Notes: generated from the sequence alone by a model not told the origin. Positions 50,077 to 59,625 are shown, numbered from the stretch's first letter. The stretch: DNA of 64,000 nucleotides from Mediterraneibacter catenae (GCF_008691045.1 NZ_VMSO01000015.1:1-64000); one strand, 5' to 3'. Numbers and translations: made by a program.

Positions 50077-50179
50077 GTTCACACTACCCACCACCCGCAT
50101 GCGCATTCGTCGCGCTGACGCGCTCCAGTCTCGCACTACGTGCTAAGATTGCTTATTGCGGATGGTTGGTAATGTGAAC
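50077..50179. repeat. Long imperfect inverted repeat between M-box terminator and mgtE
   Basis: Arms of about 24 bases (50077-50100 and 50156-50179; GTTCACACTACCCACC and GGTTGGTAATGTGAAC parts pair) enclose GC-rich hairpins including GCAC-TAC-GTGC. The 103-base unit resembles a small structured insertion in the 5' leader of mgtE. Confidence 0.5.
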
Positions 50180-50271
50180 TGCAGTCAAAGGAGGTGAGGT
50201 TATGGATTCTGGTGCCAGTTGCCATTTATGTAGCTTGATAACAAAAAATAACATAAAGAGAGGTATTTATC

Positions 50272-51603
50272 ATGAACAAAGATATTTTTGTAAAACTTCT
50301 CCAGCAGCGTCAGTACAAAGCTGTGAGGAGTATTCTGGATGTTATGAACGAAGTGGACATAGCCTCACTGCTCTCAGAGCTGGATGACAAGGAACTGGCT
50401 CTGGCTTTCCGCCTGATTCCGAAAGACAAAGCAGCCGAAGTATTCGCCAACATGGACAGCTCTATGCAGACATATCTGGTTGAAATATTTTCAGAAAAGG
50501 AATTGAAAGAACTGCTTGATGATCTGTACATGGACGATACCGTAGATCTTCTGGAAGAGCTTCCTGCGAACCTGGTCAACCGTATCCTTGATACTGTCAG
50601 CACATCAGACAGAGCTCTTATCAACCAGCTTCTGAACTATCCGGAAGACAGCGCCGGAAGTATTATGACTACAGAATATGTAGATATCAGAGAAAACATG
50701 ACTGTTGCCCAGTCCATGGCTCATATTAAAGAAACCGGAATACATAAAGAAACAATCTACACCTGCTATGTAACTGACAGGCGAAGGCTGATCGGTATCG
50801 TCAGCGCCAAAGACCTGATGACAACAGACGATGATGTACTCATAAAAGATCTGATGGAGACTGAGATAATCTCTGTAAAAACGCACACAGACAAAGAAGA
50901 AGTGGCAAAGCTTTTTACAAAATATGATTTTCTCGCCATCCCGGTCCTGGATACGGACGGACTGATGGTCGGCATTGTCACATTTGATGACGCCATGGAC
51001 GTTATGGTAGAGGAAGCGACCGAGGATATCACAAAGATGGCTGCCATCAATCCGAGTGAAAAGACGTACTTTGAGACGTCTGTATTTGCTCATGCAAAGA
51101 ACCGCATCCCATGGCTCCTCATCCTGATGTTTACATCAATCATTACGGGAACGATCATCACGAAATATGAAAATGCATTTGCTGCGATTCCACTTCTTGT
51201 ATCGTTTATACCAATGTTGATGGACACAGGCGGAAACTGTGGTTCCCAGAGCTCAACTCTGATCATTCGGGGACTTGCTCTGTCGCAGGTTCGTTTTAAG
51301 GATATCTTCCGGGTAATATTTAAGGAGTTCCGCATCTCCCTTATTGTTGGAGCGGTTCTCGCCCTGACAAACGGCATCCGGATCATGATCCAGTATGATA
51401 ACGCCGGGCTTGCGCTCGTCATCGCATTATCACTGATCGGAACTGTCATTGTCGCGAAAATGGTCGGATGTATACTGCCGCTGCTTGCAAGCAAAATTCA
51501 TCTTGATCCGGCGATCATGGCTTCTCCTCTTATCACGACACTGGTTGACATATTCTCGATACTGATCTACTTTAATATTGCAACTATGTTGTTTAATCTG
51601 TAA
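50272..51603 (+). CDS. mgtE: Magnesium transporter MgtE
   Basis: A 443-residue MgtE: an N-terminal superhelical domain (about 1-130), two CBS domains (about 135-255; ITGI- and DAMDV-type turns) that sense cytosolic magnesium, a plug helix, and five transmembrane helices (about 285-443) with MDTGGNCGSQSSTL forming the pore entry. It is a magnesium channel. Expression is controlled by the M-box leader. The start has AGAGAGG 8 bases upstream. Confidence 0.95.
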   Translation: MNKDIFVKLLQQRQYKAVRSILDVMNEVDIASLLSELDDKELALAFRLIPKDKAAEVFANMDSSMQTYLVEIFSEKELKELLDDLYMDDTVDLLEELPANLVNRILDTVSTSDRALINQLLNYPEDSAGSIMTTEYVDIRENMTVAQSMAHIKETGIHKETIYTCYVTDRRRLIGIVSAKDLMTTDDDVLIKDLMETEIISVKTHTDKEEVAKLFTKYDFLAIPVLDTDGLMVGIVTFDDAMDVMVEEATEDITKMAAINPSEKTYFETSVFAHAKNRIPWLLILMFTSIITGTIITKYENAFAAIPLLVSFIPMLMDTGGNCGSQSSTLIIRGLALSQVRFKDIFRVIFKEFRISLIVGAVLALTNGIRIMIQYDNAGLALVIALSLIGTVIVAKMVGCILPLLASKIHLDPAIMASPLITTLVDIFSILIYFNIATMLFNL

Positions 51604-51622
51604 TAAAATGAGGTAATGACAA

Positions 51623-52375
51623 ATGGGAAACTATATTCTTGAAGCCTGTGTAGACTGCGTAGAATCAGCACTGGCTGCTGAAAAGGGCGGTGCAAGCCGC
51701 ATCGAGCTCTGCAGCGATCTCGTAATAGGCGGTGTATCGCCTTCGCTTCCGCTGTTCCGTCAGATCCGGAAATATACCGGACTTAAAATCAGAACACTCC
51801 TGCGCCCCCGCTATGGCGATTATTGCTACGACAAATATGAGTGCGATGAAATAAATGAAGAGATCCGGATGTTCCGCGAGGAAGGCGCCGACGGCGTCGT
51901 TGTCGGTATCCTTAATCCGGACGGCACTCTCAACACAGAACAGCTTGAGCGTTTCAAAGAGACAGCGGGTAAAATGGAAATCACGCTCCACCGCGCATTT
52001 GATGTATGTCTTGACCCCATGCAGGCAATGGAGCAAGTCATTGAACTGGGATATGATACAATCCTTACAAGCGGACAGAAACCTACCGCATGGGAAGGTC
52101 GCGATCTACTGAAAAAACTACAGGAGGAGAGCCGGGGACGGATTGAGATTCTCGCTGCCAGCGGAATCAGCTGTGAAATAATCGAAAAACTTGTCCCCTA
52201 TACAGGGATTTCCTCATATCATATGTCAGGGAAAATCGAAGCAGACAGCGCAATGACTTTTCGCAAACCCGGAATCGGACTCGGACTCTCCGAGCAGGAT
52301 GACTATAAACTATTCCGCACCGACAGCTCTGCCGTTAAAGCATCCGTCGATTATTTGCATAAGACATTTGTCTGA
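51623..52375 (+). CDS. cutC: CutC-family protein
   Basis: A 250-residue TIM-barrel protein of the CutC family (copper homeostasis by name, actual role uncertain). EACVDCVESALAAEKGGASR, IELCSDL, TLLRPRYGDYCY, DGVVVGILNPDG and LHRAFDVC are family motifs. It starts 20 bases after mgtE and ends in a strong terminator, so it is probably in the mgtE transcript. This protein is not the glycyl-radical choline lyase that shares the name. Confidence 0.92.
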   Translation: MGNYILEACVDCVESALAAEKGGASRIELCSDLVIGGVSPSLPLFRQIRKYTGLKIRTLLRPRYGDYCYDKYECDEINEEIRMFREEGADGVVVGILNPDGTLNTEQLERFKETAGKMEITLHRAFDVCLDPMQAMEQVIELGYDTILTSGQKPTAWEGRDLLKKLQEESRGRIEILAASGISCEIIEKLVPYTGISSYHMSGKIEADSAMTFRKPGIGLGLSEQDDYKLFRTDSSAVKASVDYLHKTFV

Positions 52376-52407
52376 CTATCACAGTATTCTTTCAGACCAC
52401 ATCCTGT

Positions 52408-52460
52408 AAAAGAGCGGGAACGCCCGGACCGCTATCCGTCCGAATGTTCCCGCTCTTTTA
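52408..52460 (+). terminator. Terminator after cutC
   Basis: A 13-14 bp stem AAAGAGCGGGAAC / GTTCCCGCTCTTT is followed by TTA; it is symmetric enough to work in both directions. Confidence 0.85.
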
Positions 52461-52461
52461 T

Positions 52462-52575
52462 GTTGGGGGGCCAAAACCCCCAACTATGATGCCTACGGAT
52501 TGTTCCGTGCTGCGCAGTCTTCGCTGCCGCTTCGGTCGGCGCTAAGCGAACGTCCACCGGACGTTCAGCGCCCCT
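52462..52575. repeat. Palindrome-rich intergenic element between cutC and ilvE
   Basis: GTTGGGGG / CCCCCAAC (52462-52469, 52477-52484) is followed by GC-rich sequence and a long palindrome GGCGCT...GAACGTCC-ACC-GGACGTTC...AGCGCC (about 52541-52575). No coding content is seen. It could serve as the ilvE terminator region or be a repeat element. Confidence 0.45.
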
Positions 52576-52603
52576 CAATCCTACCCAATATCATATAGAA
52601 TAA

Positions 52604-53629
52604 TTACTCGATTACTTTGATCCATCCTTCCGGAGCCTCAATGTGTCCCATCTGGATACCTGTCAGCGTATCGTACAGTTTCTGAGTAACCGGTCCCATC
52701 TTCTCCATACCGCTCGGCAGGCAGATTTCCTCGCCGTGGTTTACAATCTTTCCTACCGGTGAGATTACGGCTGCCGTTCCGCAAAGTCCGCATTCTGCGA
52801 AATCTTTCACCTCATCAAAGTATACGTCTCTTTCTTCCACTTCCAGTCCAAGATAATGCTCAGCCACATACATGATAGATCTTCTCGTGATAGACGGAAG
52901 GATCGTATCAGAATGAGGTGTTACGACTTTATTGTCTTTTGTGACGAAAATAAAGTTCGCACCGCCCGTCTCTTCTACCTTCGTCCTTGTAGCAGAATCA
53001 AGATACATGTTCTCATCAAATCCATTTGCGTGGGCTGTGACAATCGCATGCAGACTCATTGCATAGTTCAGTCCTGCTTTAATGTGACCTGTTCCGTGCG
53101 GTGCTGCTCTGTCGAAATCTGAAACGCAGATCGTGATCGGCTTTGCACCGCCCTTGAAGTACGGTCCTACCGGAGTTGTAAAAATTCTGAACTGGTACTC
53201 ATCCGCCGGCTTTACACCGATAACCGGATTGATTCCGAACATATATGGTCTGATATACAATGTAGCGCCTGACCCGTACGGCGGAACATACGCTGCATTT
53301 GCTTTAACAACCTGCTCTACAGCATCTACGAAACGCTCCTCCGGGAACGGCGGCATTTCGAGACGTTTTGCAGAATCTACCATACGAGAGGCATTCAGAT
53401 CCGGACGGAATGTCACGATATGTCCGTCTTCCGTTGTATATGCTTTAAGTCCCTCAAAAACAGACTGTGAATACTGAAGCACTCCGGCACATTCATTCAT
53501 CACGATATTCGGATCGTCGATCAGAGCGCCGTCATCCCATTTGCCGTCTTTATAGTTTGCCACATACCGCTTATCAGTCTGCATGTAGCTGAATCCCATA
53601 TTTTCCCAGTCAAGATTTTTCTTCTCCAT
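52604..53629 (-). CDS. ilvE: Branched-chain amino acid aminotransferase
   Basis: A 341-residue fold-type IV PLP aminotransferase: LQYSQSVFEGLKAY, FRPDLNASRMVDSAKRLEMP, IKAGLNYAMSL with the PLP lysine region, EETGGANFIFV and ECGLCGTAAVISPVG. It interconverts branched-chain amino acids and their keto acids. AGGAGG lies 7-8 bases before the ATG. It has its own promoter and is separated from ilvBN by the copy B repeat. Confidence 0.94.
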   Translation of the reverse strand: MEKKNLDWENMGFSYMQTDKRYVANYKDGKWDDGALIDDPNIVMNECAGVLQYSQSVFEGLKAYTTEDGHIVTFRPDLNASRMVDSAKRLEMPPFPEERFVDAVEQVVKANAAYVPPYGSGATLYIRPYMFGINPVIGVKPADEYQFRIFTTPVGPYFKGGAKPITICVSDFDRAAPHGTGHIKAGLNYAMSLHAIVTAHANGFDENMYLDSATRTKVEETGGANFIFVTKDNKVVTPHSDTILPSITRRSIMYVAEHYLGLEVEERDVYFDEVKDFAECGLCGTAAVISPVGKIVNHGEEICLPSGMEKMGPVTQKLYDTLTGIQMGHIEAPEGWIKVIE

Positions 53630-53679
53630 TGTGTTTTCCTCCTCTGCTTGGAAAAGTCCGTCATTACTCTACGGTGACC

Positions 53680-53708
53680 ATTATAATACTGTGATTAATA
53701 AAAATCAA
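53680..53708 (-). promoter_or_regulatory. ilvE promoter
   Basis: On the minus strand TTGATT (53708-53703), 17 bases, TATAAT (53685-53680). Confidence 0.75.
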
Positions 53709-53741
53709 GAGTGCGCTCGGTTTTTTGAATATCTTTGAACA

Positions 53742-53898
53742 ATAGTTCAGCCCGCACCATTCGCAAAGCCGCACTCCGTGCTTACTGCGGCTTGTGCCGC
53801 TTCTTTACTCATGTACAGGCGCTCCCCTAATACATATGTCCGTTCGCGGAAATATGCAAGCATCTTTCCTTCTCACGTCCAATGTATTGCTGAACTAT
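53742..53898 (-). repeat. MITE-like structured repeat, copy B
   Basis: About 157 bp, read on the minus strand from ATAGTTCAGC to GGGCTGAACTAT. It has the same termini and length as copy A at 37829. Stems GCGGC-ACAA-GCCGC and GCAC-GGA-GTGC replace GCGAC-AAC-GTCGC and GCAC-GTAA-GTGC of copy A. The ilvN stop codon TAG lies inside its first terminal repeat. Confidence 0.7.
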
Positions 53899-54404
53899 CG
53901 TTCCATCATGCTGATAGACTCGATTCCGACGCTCCCGCCTCTTACGACTTCGATGCTCTTGAATTCCTCTTTCATAAGCTTCACCACAGCATCATTCTTA
54001 GTCGCAGTCTGCACGAACTCTACAAGCACGCTGTCCCTGCCGTAGTCGATTACTTTTGCCTTAAATGTCTCCGCGATCTGGAACACTTCTACTTTGTCCG
54101 CAACAGAGCATTTGAGTACTTTCACATAAAGAATCTCTTTCATTCGCACAAAGATATCTGTAAAGTCAATTACCTTTATCACCTCTATCATACGGTTAAG
54201 CTGCTTTTTAATCTGCTCAAACGTCTCATCGTCGCTTACCGTGGCGATCGTCATCCTTGATACGGTAGGATCTTCGGTCGTTCCCACGGTCAGACTGTCC
54301 AGATTGTATGATTTTCCGGAAAAAAGCCCGGAAATCTTAGAGAGCACGCCCACCTGATTTTCTACATAAAGTGAAATCCATCTTTTTTTCATAGTATTAT
54401 CCAT
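53895..54404 (-). CDS. ilvN: Acetolactate synthase regulatory subunit
   Basis: A 169-residue ACT-domain protein: KRWISLYVENQVGVLSKISG begins the ACT domain, followed by FSGKSYNLDSLTVG and VSRMTIATV; the C-terminal half (about 80-169) is the second ACT-like domain of longer IlvN/IlvH proteins. It gives valine feedback control to IlvB. The ATG at 54404 has AAAGGAG 9 bases upstream. It follows ilvB by 16 bases. Confidence 0.93.
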   Translation of the reverse strand: MDNTMKKRWISLYVENQVGVLSKISGLFSGKSYNLDSLTVGTTEDPTVSRMTIATVSDDETFEQIKKQLNRMIEVIKVIDFTDIFVRMKEILYVKVLKCSVADKVEVFQIAETFKAKVIDYGRDSVLVEFVQTATKNDAVVKLMKEEFKSIEVVRGGSVGIESISMMER

Positions 54405-54420
54405 TCTCACGCACTCCTTT

Positions 54421-56139
54421 CTAACAATCCATGATCATCTCTTCGAGCGTTCCGCCCGGCTGAATCATCGGGTAGACCATTTCTTCCGGATCTATGATAA
54501 ATTCGATCAATGTAGGTGTCTTTGTATTTTTCTTCGCTTCTTCGAAAGCGGCTGCAATATCTTCTTTTTTCATTACGCGGATTCCCTTTGCGCCGTAGCT
54601 TTCTGCCAGTTTCACAAAATCCGGAGTGTATTCCGGCATCTCTTCTCCGTTTGTCCTGCGGAACAGAGCACCCGAACGCAGATTTGTCATTCCATAGCGC
54701 TTCCCATAGAAAAGCTTCTGCCACTGACGCACCATGCCGAGATATTCATTGTTGAATACGCACAGGATGAGCGGAAGTTCCTCAAGTACTGCTGTGGCGA
54801 ACTCCTGAATATTCATCTGCATGCCGCCGTCCCCGGAAATTGCGATTACCGTCTTATCCGGATTTCCCAGTTTTGCACCGATTGCCGCCGGAAAGCCGTA
54901 TCCCATCGTTCCGAGTCCGCCGGATGTAACGAGCTGCTTCTTCTCTGTTATCTCCGCATACTGTGTAACAAACATCTGATGCTGTCCGACATCCGTCGCA
55001 ATGATCGCATCATCAAACTGCCGGTTCATCTCCTGAATGATATCCATCGGGCTCATCTGGCCGCGGTCTTTCATTGTCAATGGATGCTCTTCTTTCCATT
55101 CTTTAATCTGTTCCAGCCACTTCTTTGTCTCACACGGTTCCACATATTCGTTCATCTTTGTCACGGCCTCCAGGGCATCAGCCACGATCGGTACATGAAC
55201 ATGGATATTTCTGGAAATAGACGCCGTATCGATATCAATATGGACGATCTGCGCCTTTGGAGCAAAAGCATGAAGTTTCCCTGTGATACGGTCATTGAAC
55301 CTTGTTCCGATAGAGAACAGCAGATCACACTCACTCACAGCCATGTTTGCCGCATACTGACCGTGCATCCCGAGATTTCCGATGAAAAGCGGATGGTTCG
55401 TGGGCACTGCCCCCCTTCCCATGATCGTCGTCACGACCGGTACATTCGTCTTATTGACTACTTCTGTAAACGTCTGATTCGCACGGGCAATATTCACTCC
55501 GCCTCCCGCGAGGAAGAGCGGTCTCTTCGCTTTCTTGAGCATCTTGAGTGCTCGTTTGAGCTGTCCCATATGAACACTCGTATTCGGTTTATATCCGCGG
55601 ATATTGACTGTTTTAGGATACTCTGCGCTGCCAAGTTCACACATCACATCTTTCGGCAGATCGATAAGCACCGGTCCCGGGCGTCCCGTTCTCGCAATAT
55701 AGAATGCTTCTTTTATAATACGACCAAGATCTTCGCGGTTTCTCACCGTCACGCCATACTTTGTGATACTGCGTGTAATGCCCACGATATCTACTTCCTG
55801 GAACGCATCGTTCCCGATCAGATGCTTTGCCACCTGTCCCGTAAAACATACAAGCGGTACACTGTCGTAATTTGCCGTTGCCAGCCCTGTGACAAGGTTC
55901 GTAGCGCCCGGTCCGCTCGTGACCAGACATACACCGACTTTCCCCGTTGTCCTGGCATATGCATCCGCTTCATGCACGAGTGCCTGCTCGTGTCTGGGCA
56001 GGATAACTCTGATATCGTCCTGCTTATACAGCTCATCGCTGATATCTATCGTACACGCTCCCGGATACCCGAAGATCGTGTCCACTCCCTCTTCCTTTAA
56101 TGCTCTTACCAGCAATTTGTTACCTGTAATCTGTCTCAC
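54421..56139 (-). CDS. ilvB: Acetolactate synthase catalytic subunit
   Basis: A 572-residue thiamine-diphosphate enzyme that joins two pyruvate, or pyruvate and 2-oxobutyrate. N-terminal [10 protein letters not shown] and [15 protein letters not shown] carry the catalytic glutamate, the central domain is FAD-binding-like, and the TPP motif is [10 protein letters not shown] ... FNNEYLGM near residues 430-460. The start is a GTG at 56139 with AGAGGAGG 6-7 bases upstream. A longer open frame reaches 56232 but would run through the T-box terminator. The operon is controlled by the T-box. Confidence 0.94.
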   Translation of the reverse strand: MRQITGNKLLVRALKEEGVDTIFGYPGACTIDISDELYKQDDIRVILPRHEQALVHEADAYARTTGKVGVCLVTSGPGATNLVTGLATANYDSVPLVCFTGQVAKHLIGNDAFQEVDIVGITRSITKYGVTVRNREDLGRIIKEAFYIARTGRPGPVLIDLPKDVMCELGSAEYPKTVNIRGYKPNTSVHMGQLKRALKMLKKAKRPLFLAGGGVNIARANQTFTEVVNKTNVPVVTTIMGRGAVPTNHPLFIGNLGMHGQYAANMAVSECDLLFSIGTRFNDRITGKLHAFAPKAQIVHIDIDTASISRNIHVHVPIVADALEAVTKMNEYVEPCETKKWLEQIKEWKEEHPLTMKDRGQMSPMDIIQEMNRQFDDAIIATDVGQHQMFVTQYAEITEKKQLVTSGGLGTMGYGFPAAIGAKLGNPDKTVIAISGDGGMQMNIQEFATAVLEELPLILCVFNNEYLGMVRQWQKLFYGKRYGMTNLRSGALFRRTNGEEMPEYTPDFVKLAESYGAKGIRVMKKEDIAAAFEEAKKNTKTPTLIEFIIDPEEMVYPMIQPGGTLEEMIMDC

Positions 56140-56174
56140 ACTTCTACCTCCTCTTTCTATAATTACGATATCCG

Positions 56175-56502
56175 GAAAAAGAAAACCCTGAGCATCATAT
56201 GCCCAGGGCGAATCTTTCATCCGTGTTACCACCTGAATTCAGAGACAAATCTCTGCTCTTAGCCGGTACGGGAATTCCTCTTTCTCACCGCTTTCGCTGC
56301 GCTGTGTCTGTCTTCCGATACCGTTTCCCTATAACGTGGGAATACGTTGGAGCCTACTGGTACTCGTCCGGTACGTTCAGTCCACTGCTCGAAGGCTACT
56401 TCCATAATCCCGTCACGAAGATTTACACCTGCCATCTTCTCTCTGTGCATCTGAAGATTATGTACTCCTCCTTGTCACTGCATTTCTGATAGTTAAAAAT
56501 TT
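56175..56502 (-). promoter_or_regulatory. T-box leader of ilvBN
   Basis: The minus-strand leader has stem I sequence with AGAGAGAAG and a GGTG motif, the T-box AGGTGGTAACACGG (56234-56221), and a terminator CCCTG...CAGGG (56208-56186) followed by TTTTCTTTTT. Uncharged tRNA would base-pair with the T-box and prevent termination. For ilvBN a branched-chain tRNA (Ile, Val or Leu) is expected; I could not assign the specifier codon safely. Confidence 0.88.
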
Positions 56503-56508
56503 AAATAC

Positions 56509-56537
56509 ATTATAGTGTGTATTTTTATCCTTGTCAA
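56509..56537 (-). promoter_or_regulatory. ilvBN promoter
   Basis: On the minus strand a full consensus TTGACA (56537-56532), 17 bases, TATAAT (56514-56509). Confidence 0.88.
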
Positions 56538-56561
56538 TCACGTTTTCTTGATCTTTTTTAA

Positions 56562-57971
56562 TCAGTGAGATTTCTTTTTCGTCATTACATTCTTCTCATA
56601 ATCCTTAAGAGACGTCAGAGCCTTCGGAGCAAGAGGGATGAGAGCGATCATATTGAACACGGTCATAAGCCCTACTCCAAGATCCCCCAGATCCCACACA
56701 AACTGGTACGCTGCCAGACCTCCGATAAAGAGCATGACGAGCGCCAGCACTTTATACAGTGTCTGGGAAATCCAGTTGTCGCCGAAGAGATACGCCACAT
56801 TCGATCTGGCATAGAACAGGATGCCGAGAAATGTGGAGAAACTGAACAGCCACAGAATTACCGCGATAAATACAACTCCGAACTCCCCAAGATGATACTG
56901 CATTGCTGTCTGGAGCAGGTCCATCCCCTCAAGACCTTTTGTCATGGCCTCCGGTGTCAGCAGCATGATCATAGCAGAGCAGGTACAGATTACAAGAGTA
57001 TCAATAAAGACACCAAGAGCCTGTAAGAGTCCCTCTTTTGCCGGGTGGCTGATGTCAGCCGCCGCAGCCGCACATGGTGCAGAACCCGATCCGGCTTCAT
57101 TGGAGAAGAGACCTCTCTTTGCCCCATTCATGATCACTGCCCCAATTCCACCGCCTGCTACCTGGCGGATACCGAATGCCTCTGAAAAAATTCTTCCAAA
57201 CACTGCCGGAAGCTGACCCGCATTTGTCACAATAATGAAAATCGTAATAAAGAAATAGCACGCCGCCATAATAGGAACGATGATGTCAAGCACTTTAACC
57301 GTCGCATTCTTTCTCAAAACGATAATTGCAGCTATTACCACAAGAACAACGGTGGAGTAAATCGGCGGAACGTGGAATGCATTCTCAAAAGAAGATGAGA
57401 TAGAGTTACTGATCACCTGGCTGATCCCGCACCAGCAGATCAGACCGGATACAGCAAAAAGCACTGCCAGTATGGATTTCTTCTTTTTGCTTCCTTTTTT
57501 GATAAACAGTGCATGGATGTAATACGCCGGGCCACCCCGGTATCCGCCGTAGAGCGGATCTTTCTCTTTATAGAGCTGTGCCAGCGTAGCCTCGATAAAG
57601 GCAGTCGAAGAACCTACAAGAGCAATTACCCACATCCAGAATACAGCTCCCGCACCGCCGGCGGAGATTGCAGCTACCACACCGACCAGATTGCCCATGC
57701 CCACACGGCAGGCTGTTGAGACGATCAGCGCCTGTACACCGGAGATTCCCTCCCGCTCTTCCTCTTCAATCTTCCTGTTATTCTCCAAAGTTACTTTCAG
57801 CATCTCGGGGAAGAGACGAAACGGAAGAAATTTTGTGCGTATTGTAAAATAAATACCCGCCGGGACAAGAATCAGTACAAGAAGCGAAAGTCCCAGCGTA
57901 CTGCCGCCCGGCAGAGGAATTGTAATCAGATCTCCCCAGAGTATATTATAAATTGCATGAAATAATGCCAT
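56562..57971 (-). CDS. Sodium:alanine symporter family transporter (AGCS)
   Basis: A 469-residue membrane protein with about 11 helices of the AGCS family. LPGGSTLGLSLLVLILVPAG near the start, SGVQALIVSTACRVGMGNLV (the substrate/sodium site region), YGGYRGGPAYYI and FSNEAGSGSAPCAAAA are hallmarks. It imports alanine or glycine with sodium. A stand-alone gene downstream of the ilvBN promoter in the opposite genomic direction of reading from its neighbour yhhN gap; no leader structure is seen. Confidence 0.92.
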   Translation of the reverse strand: MALFHAIYNILWGDLITIPLPGGSTLGLSLLVLILVPAGIYFTIRTKFLPFRLFPEMLKVTLENNRKIEEEEREGISGVQALIVSTACRVGMGNLVGVVAAISAGGAGAVFWMWVIALVGSSTAFIEATLAQLYKEKDPLYGGYRGGPAYYIHALFIKKGSKKKKSILAVLFAVSGLICWCGISQVISNSISSSFENAFHVPPIYSTVVLVVIAAIIVLRKNATVKVLDIIVPIMAACYFFITIFIIVTNAGQLPAVFGRIFSEAFGIRQVAGGGIGAVIMNGAKRGLFSNEAGSGSAPCAAAAADISHPAKEGLLQALGVFIDTLVICTCSAMIMLLTPEAMTKGLEGMDLLQTAMQYHLGEFGVVFIAVILWLFSFSTFLGILFYARSNVAYLFGDNWISQTLYKVLALVMLFIGGLAAYQFVWDLGDLGVGLMTVFNMIALIPLAPKALTSLKDYEKNVMTKKKSH

Positions 57972-58048
57972 ATCTTTTTATCCTCTCAATTCTATCATTC
58001 AGCAGCAGTCCGGTCATCAGGAACGTTTCGACCGAACCGTTACAACAT

Positions 58049-58804
58049 CTATATCCACAGCCGCATTGCGAAAAGATACACAGCCGCATAATACAGAAGC
58101 AGTACAAGGGCACCGCACACCACGCTCCTGTGCTTTCCCAGTCTGTTTCTGCCAAGAAGCACATCAGAGACCGCAAAACAAAGTCCGCCCGCCGCCGGAA
58201 TCATTCCTTTAGCTGCACTGATGCCCCCAGAACCTCCGAAGCCCGCGCGGACGCCTGCCGTCACGGCAAGAGCCGCCATCATGCTTAGAATCAGGAGATA
58301 CGCCAGCATGGGATAAAACAGTTTCTTTTTCTGCAGCGAATAAAAATAACAGTGGAGAGCAGAGCAGGCTGCTGCCGCAAAGACTGCGCAGAAAGCCAGC
58401 GTCAGACCAAGTAATCCGGTATCAACAGCAAAGGGGCCGTTTTCTCCCAAATGGAGCACAGACTCTCCGCTTAACAGAAAACCAGATGCCATACATATAT
58501 GGCCGATACTGAAACATACCGCCCCCCATATGAATCTGCACTCCAGCAGTACATCCGCAGCCAAATAAAACAGGATTGCCAGGAGAGTAAACGCATATGC
58601 CGGTTGCAGGCAGACGTCTATTCTGTCCGCCAGTTGCAAATACCTTTCTCCGCACAGGCTTCCTGCCAGCAGAAAGCCCGGAACAGACGTGGCGAGCGCT
58701 TTACATAGAAGTGCGTTCTTTCTTTTTCTTTTCTTATTCTGAAAATAGTAAGTTCCGAAAGCCGTCATAAGGACAGCCCCGAAAATTCCTGCAATAATCA
58801 TCAT
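58049..58804 (-). CDS. YhhN-family (lysoplasmalogenase-like) membrane protein
   Basis: A 251-residue protein with about eight hydrophobic helices. FYLAADVLLECRFIWGAVCF and PAAGGLCFAVSDVLLGRNRL carry the two aspartate motifs (AD, SD) of the YhhN/TMEM86 family, which hydrolyses the vinyl-ether bond of lysoplasmalogens. Clostridia make plasmalogens, so the role is plausible but unproven. It overlaps the metal permease gene end by 4 bases, so it is translated as part of that operon. Confidence 0.8.
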   Translation of the reverse strand: MMIIAGIFGAVLMTAFGTYYFQNKKRKRKNALLCKALATSVPGFLLAGSLCGERYLQLADRIDVCLQPAYAFTLLAILFYLAADVLLECRFIWGAVCFSIGHICMASGFLLSGESVLHLGENGPFAVDTGLLGLTLAFCAVFAAAACSALHCYFYSLQKKKLFYPMLAYLLILSMMAALAVTAGVRAGFGGSGGISAAKGMIPAAGGLCFAVSDVLLGRNRLGKHRSVVCGALVLLLYYAAVYLFAMRLWI

Positions 58805-59625
58805 TTTCCTTTATTCCTGATCAGTCCGATCAGAGAGTAGACCAGAAGCGCCGCTATATTTGCCATAACTACGCTCGCCCCTGCCGGAGTCGCCCATACA
58901 TATGAGACCGTAATGCCGGTCACCAGACATACGACAGAGATTACCGCCGAGTTGATCATCACACTCTTAAATGTCTTGCACACGCGCATAGAAGTAAGTG
59001 CCGGAAAGATAATCAGGCTCGAGATAAGGAGAGCTCCCATCATACGCATTCCCAGCACGATCGTCACTGCCGTCAGCACCGCGATCAGCGTATTGTAAAG
59101 ATCCGCTTTCACCCCGGTCGCCTGTGCGAATGTTTCATCAAACGTAATGGCAAATATCTTATGATAGAAAAACACAAACAGTACCAGCACGATAACCGCC
59201 ATGGCAACGCTTAAGACTACATCTCCTTCACTCATGGCAAGTATACTGCCGAACATATAATTATATACATCTGTATTCATTCCTGTAGTCATAGATATCA
59301 CCATAACTCCCACCGCCAGGGAACTGGTAGAGATAAGCGCGATCGCCGCATCTCCCTTGATCCTGCTGTTTCCCCTGATGCGGAGAAGCAGTACGGCAGC
59401 CAGGATTACGACCGGGATAGCTACGGCAAGCGGAGCCATATTGAGGGAAGCCGCGATCGCCAGAGCACCGAACCCCACATGTGAGAGGCCGTCCCCGATC
59501 ATAGAATATCTTTTCAGGACAAGGCTCACTCCCAGCAGGGCAGAACACAGCGCAACGAGCGCGCCCACGGCAAATGCGCGCACCATGAAAGGATATGAGA
59601 ACATCTCAAAAATCGTTTCCATCAT
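58801..59625 (-). CDS. Zinc/manganese ABC transporter permease
   Basis: A 274-residue membrane protein of the ZnuB/MntB type with eight or so helices. YSMIGDGLSHVGFGALAIAA near residue 40 is the family signature and RMMGALLISSLIIFPALTS a late helix motif. The start at 59625 (or 59622) has GGGAGG 5-8 bases upstream; an in-frame extension to 59745 runs through the ATPase gene and is rejected. It overlaps the ATPase gene by 20 bases. Confidence 0.9.
   Translation of the reverse strand: MMETIFEMFSYPFMVRAFAVGALVALCSALLGVSLVLKRYSMIGDGLSHVGFGALAIAASLNMAPLAVAIPVVILAAVLLLRIRGNSRIKGDAAIALISTSSLAVGVMVISMTTGMNTDVYNYMFGSILAMSEGDVVLSVAMAVIVLVLFVFFYHKIFAITFDETFAQATGVKADLYNTLIAVLTAVTIVLGMRMMGALLISSLIIFPALTSMRVCKTFKSVMINSAVISVVCLVTGITVSYVWATPAGASVVMANIAALLVYSLIGLIRNKGK

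Noticed and set aside
54979-56100. 373-residue antisense frame in ilvB
   Set aside because: Composition is that of a complement of a codon-biased gene, without family motifs.
56140-56232. N-terminal extension of ilvB to 56232
   Set aside because: It would translate through the T-box terminator, lacks a ribosome site, and the family begins at the GTG at 56139.
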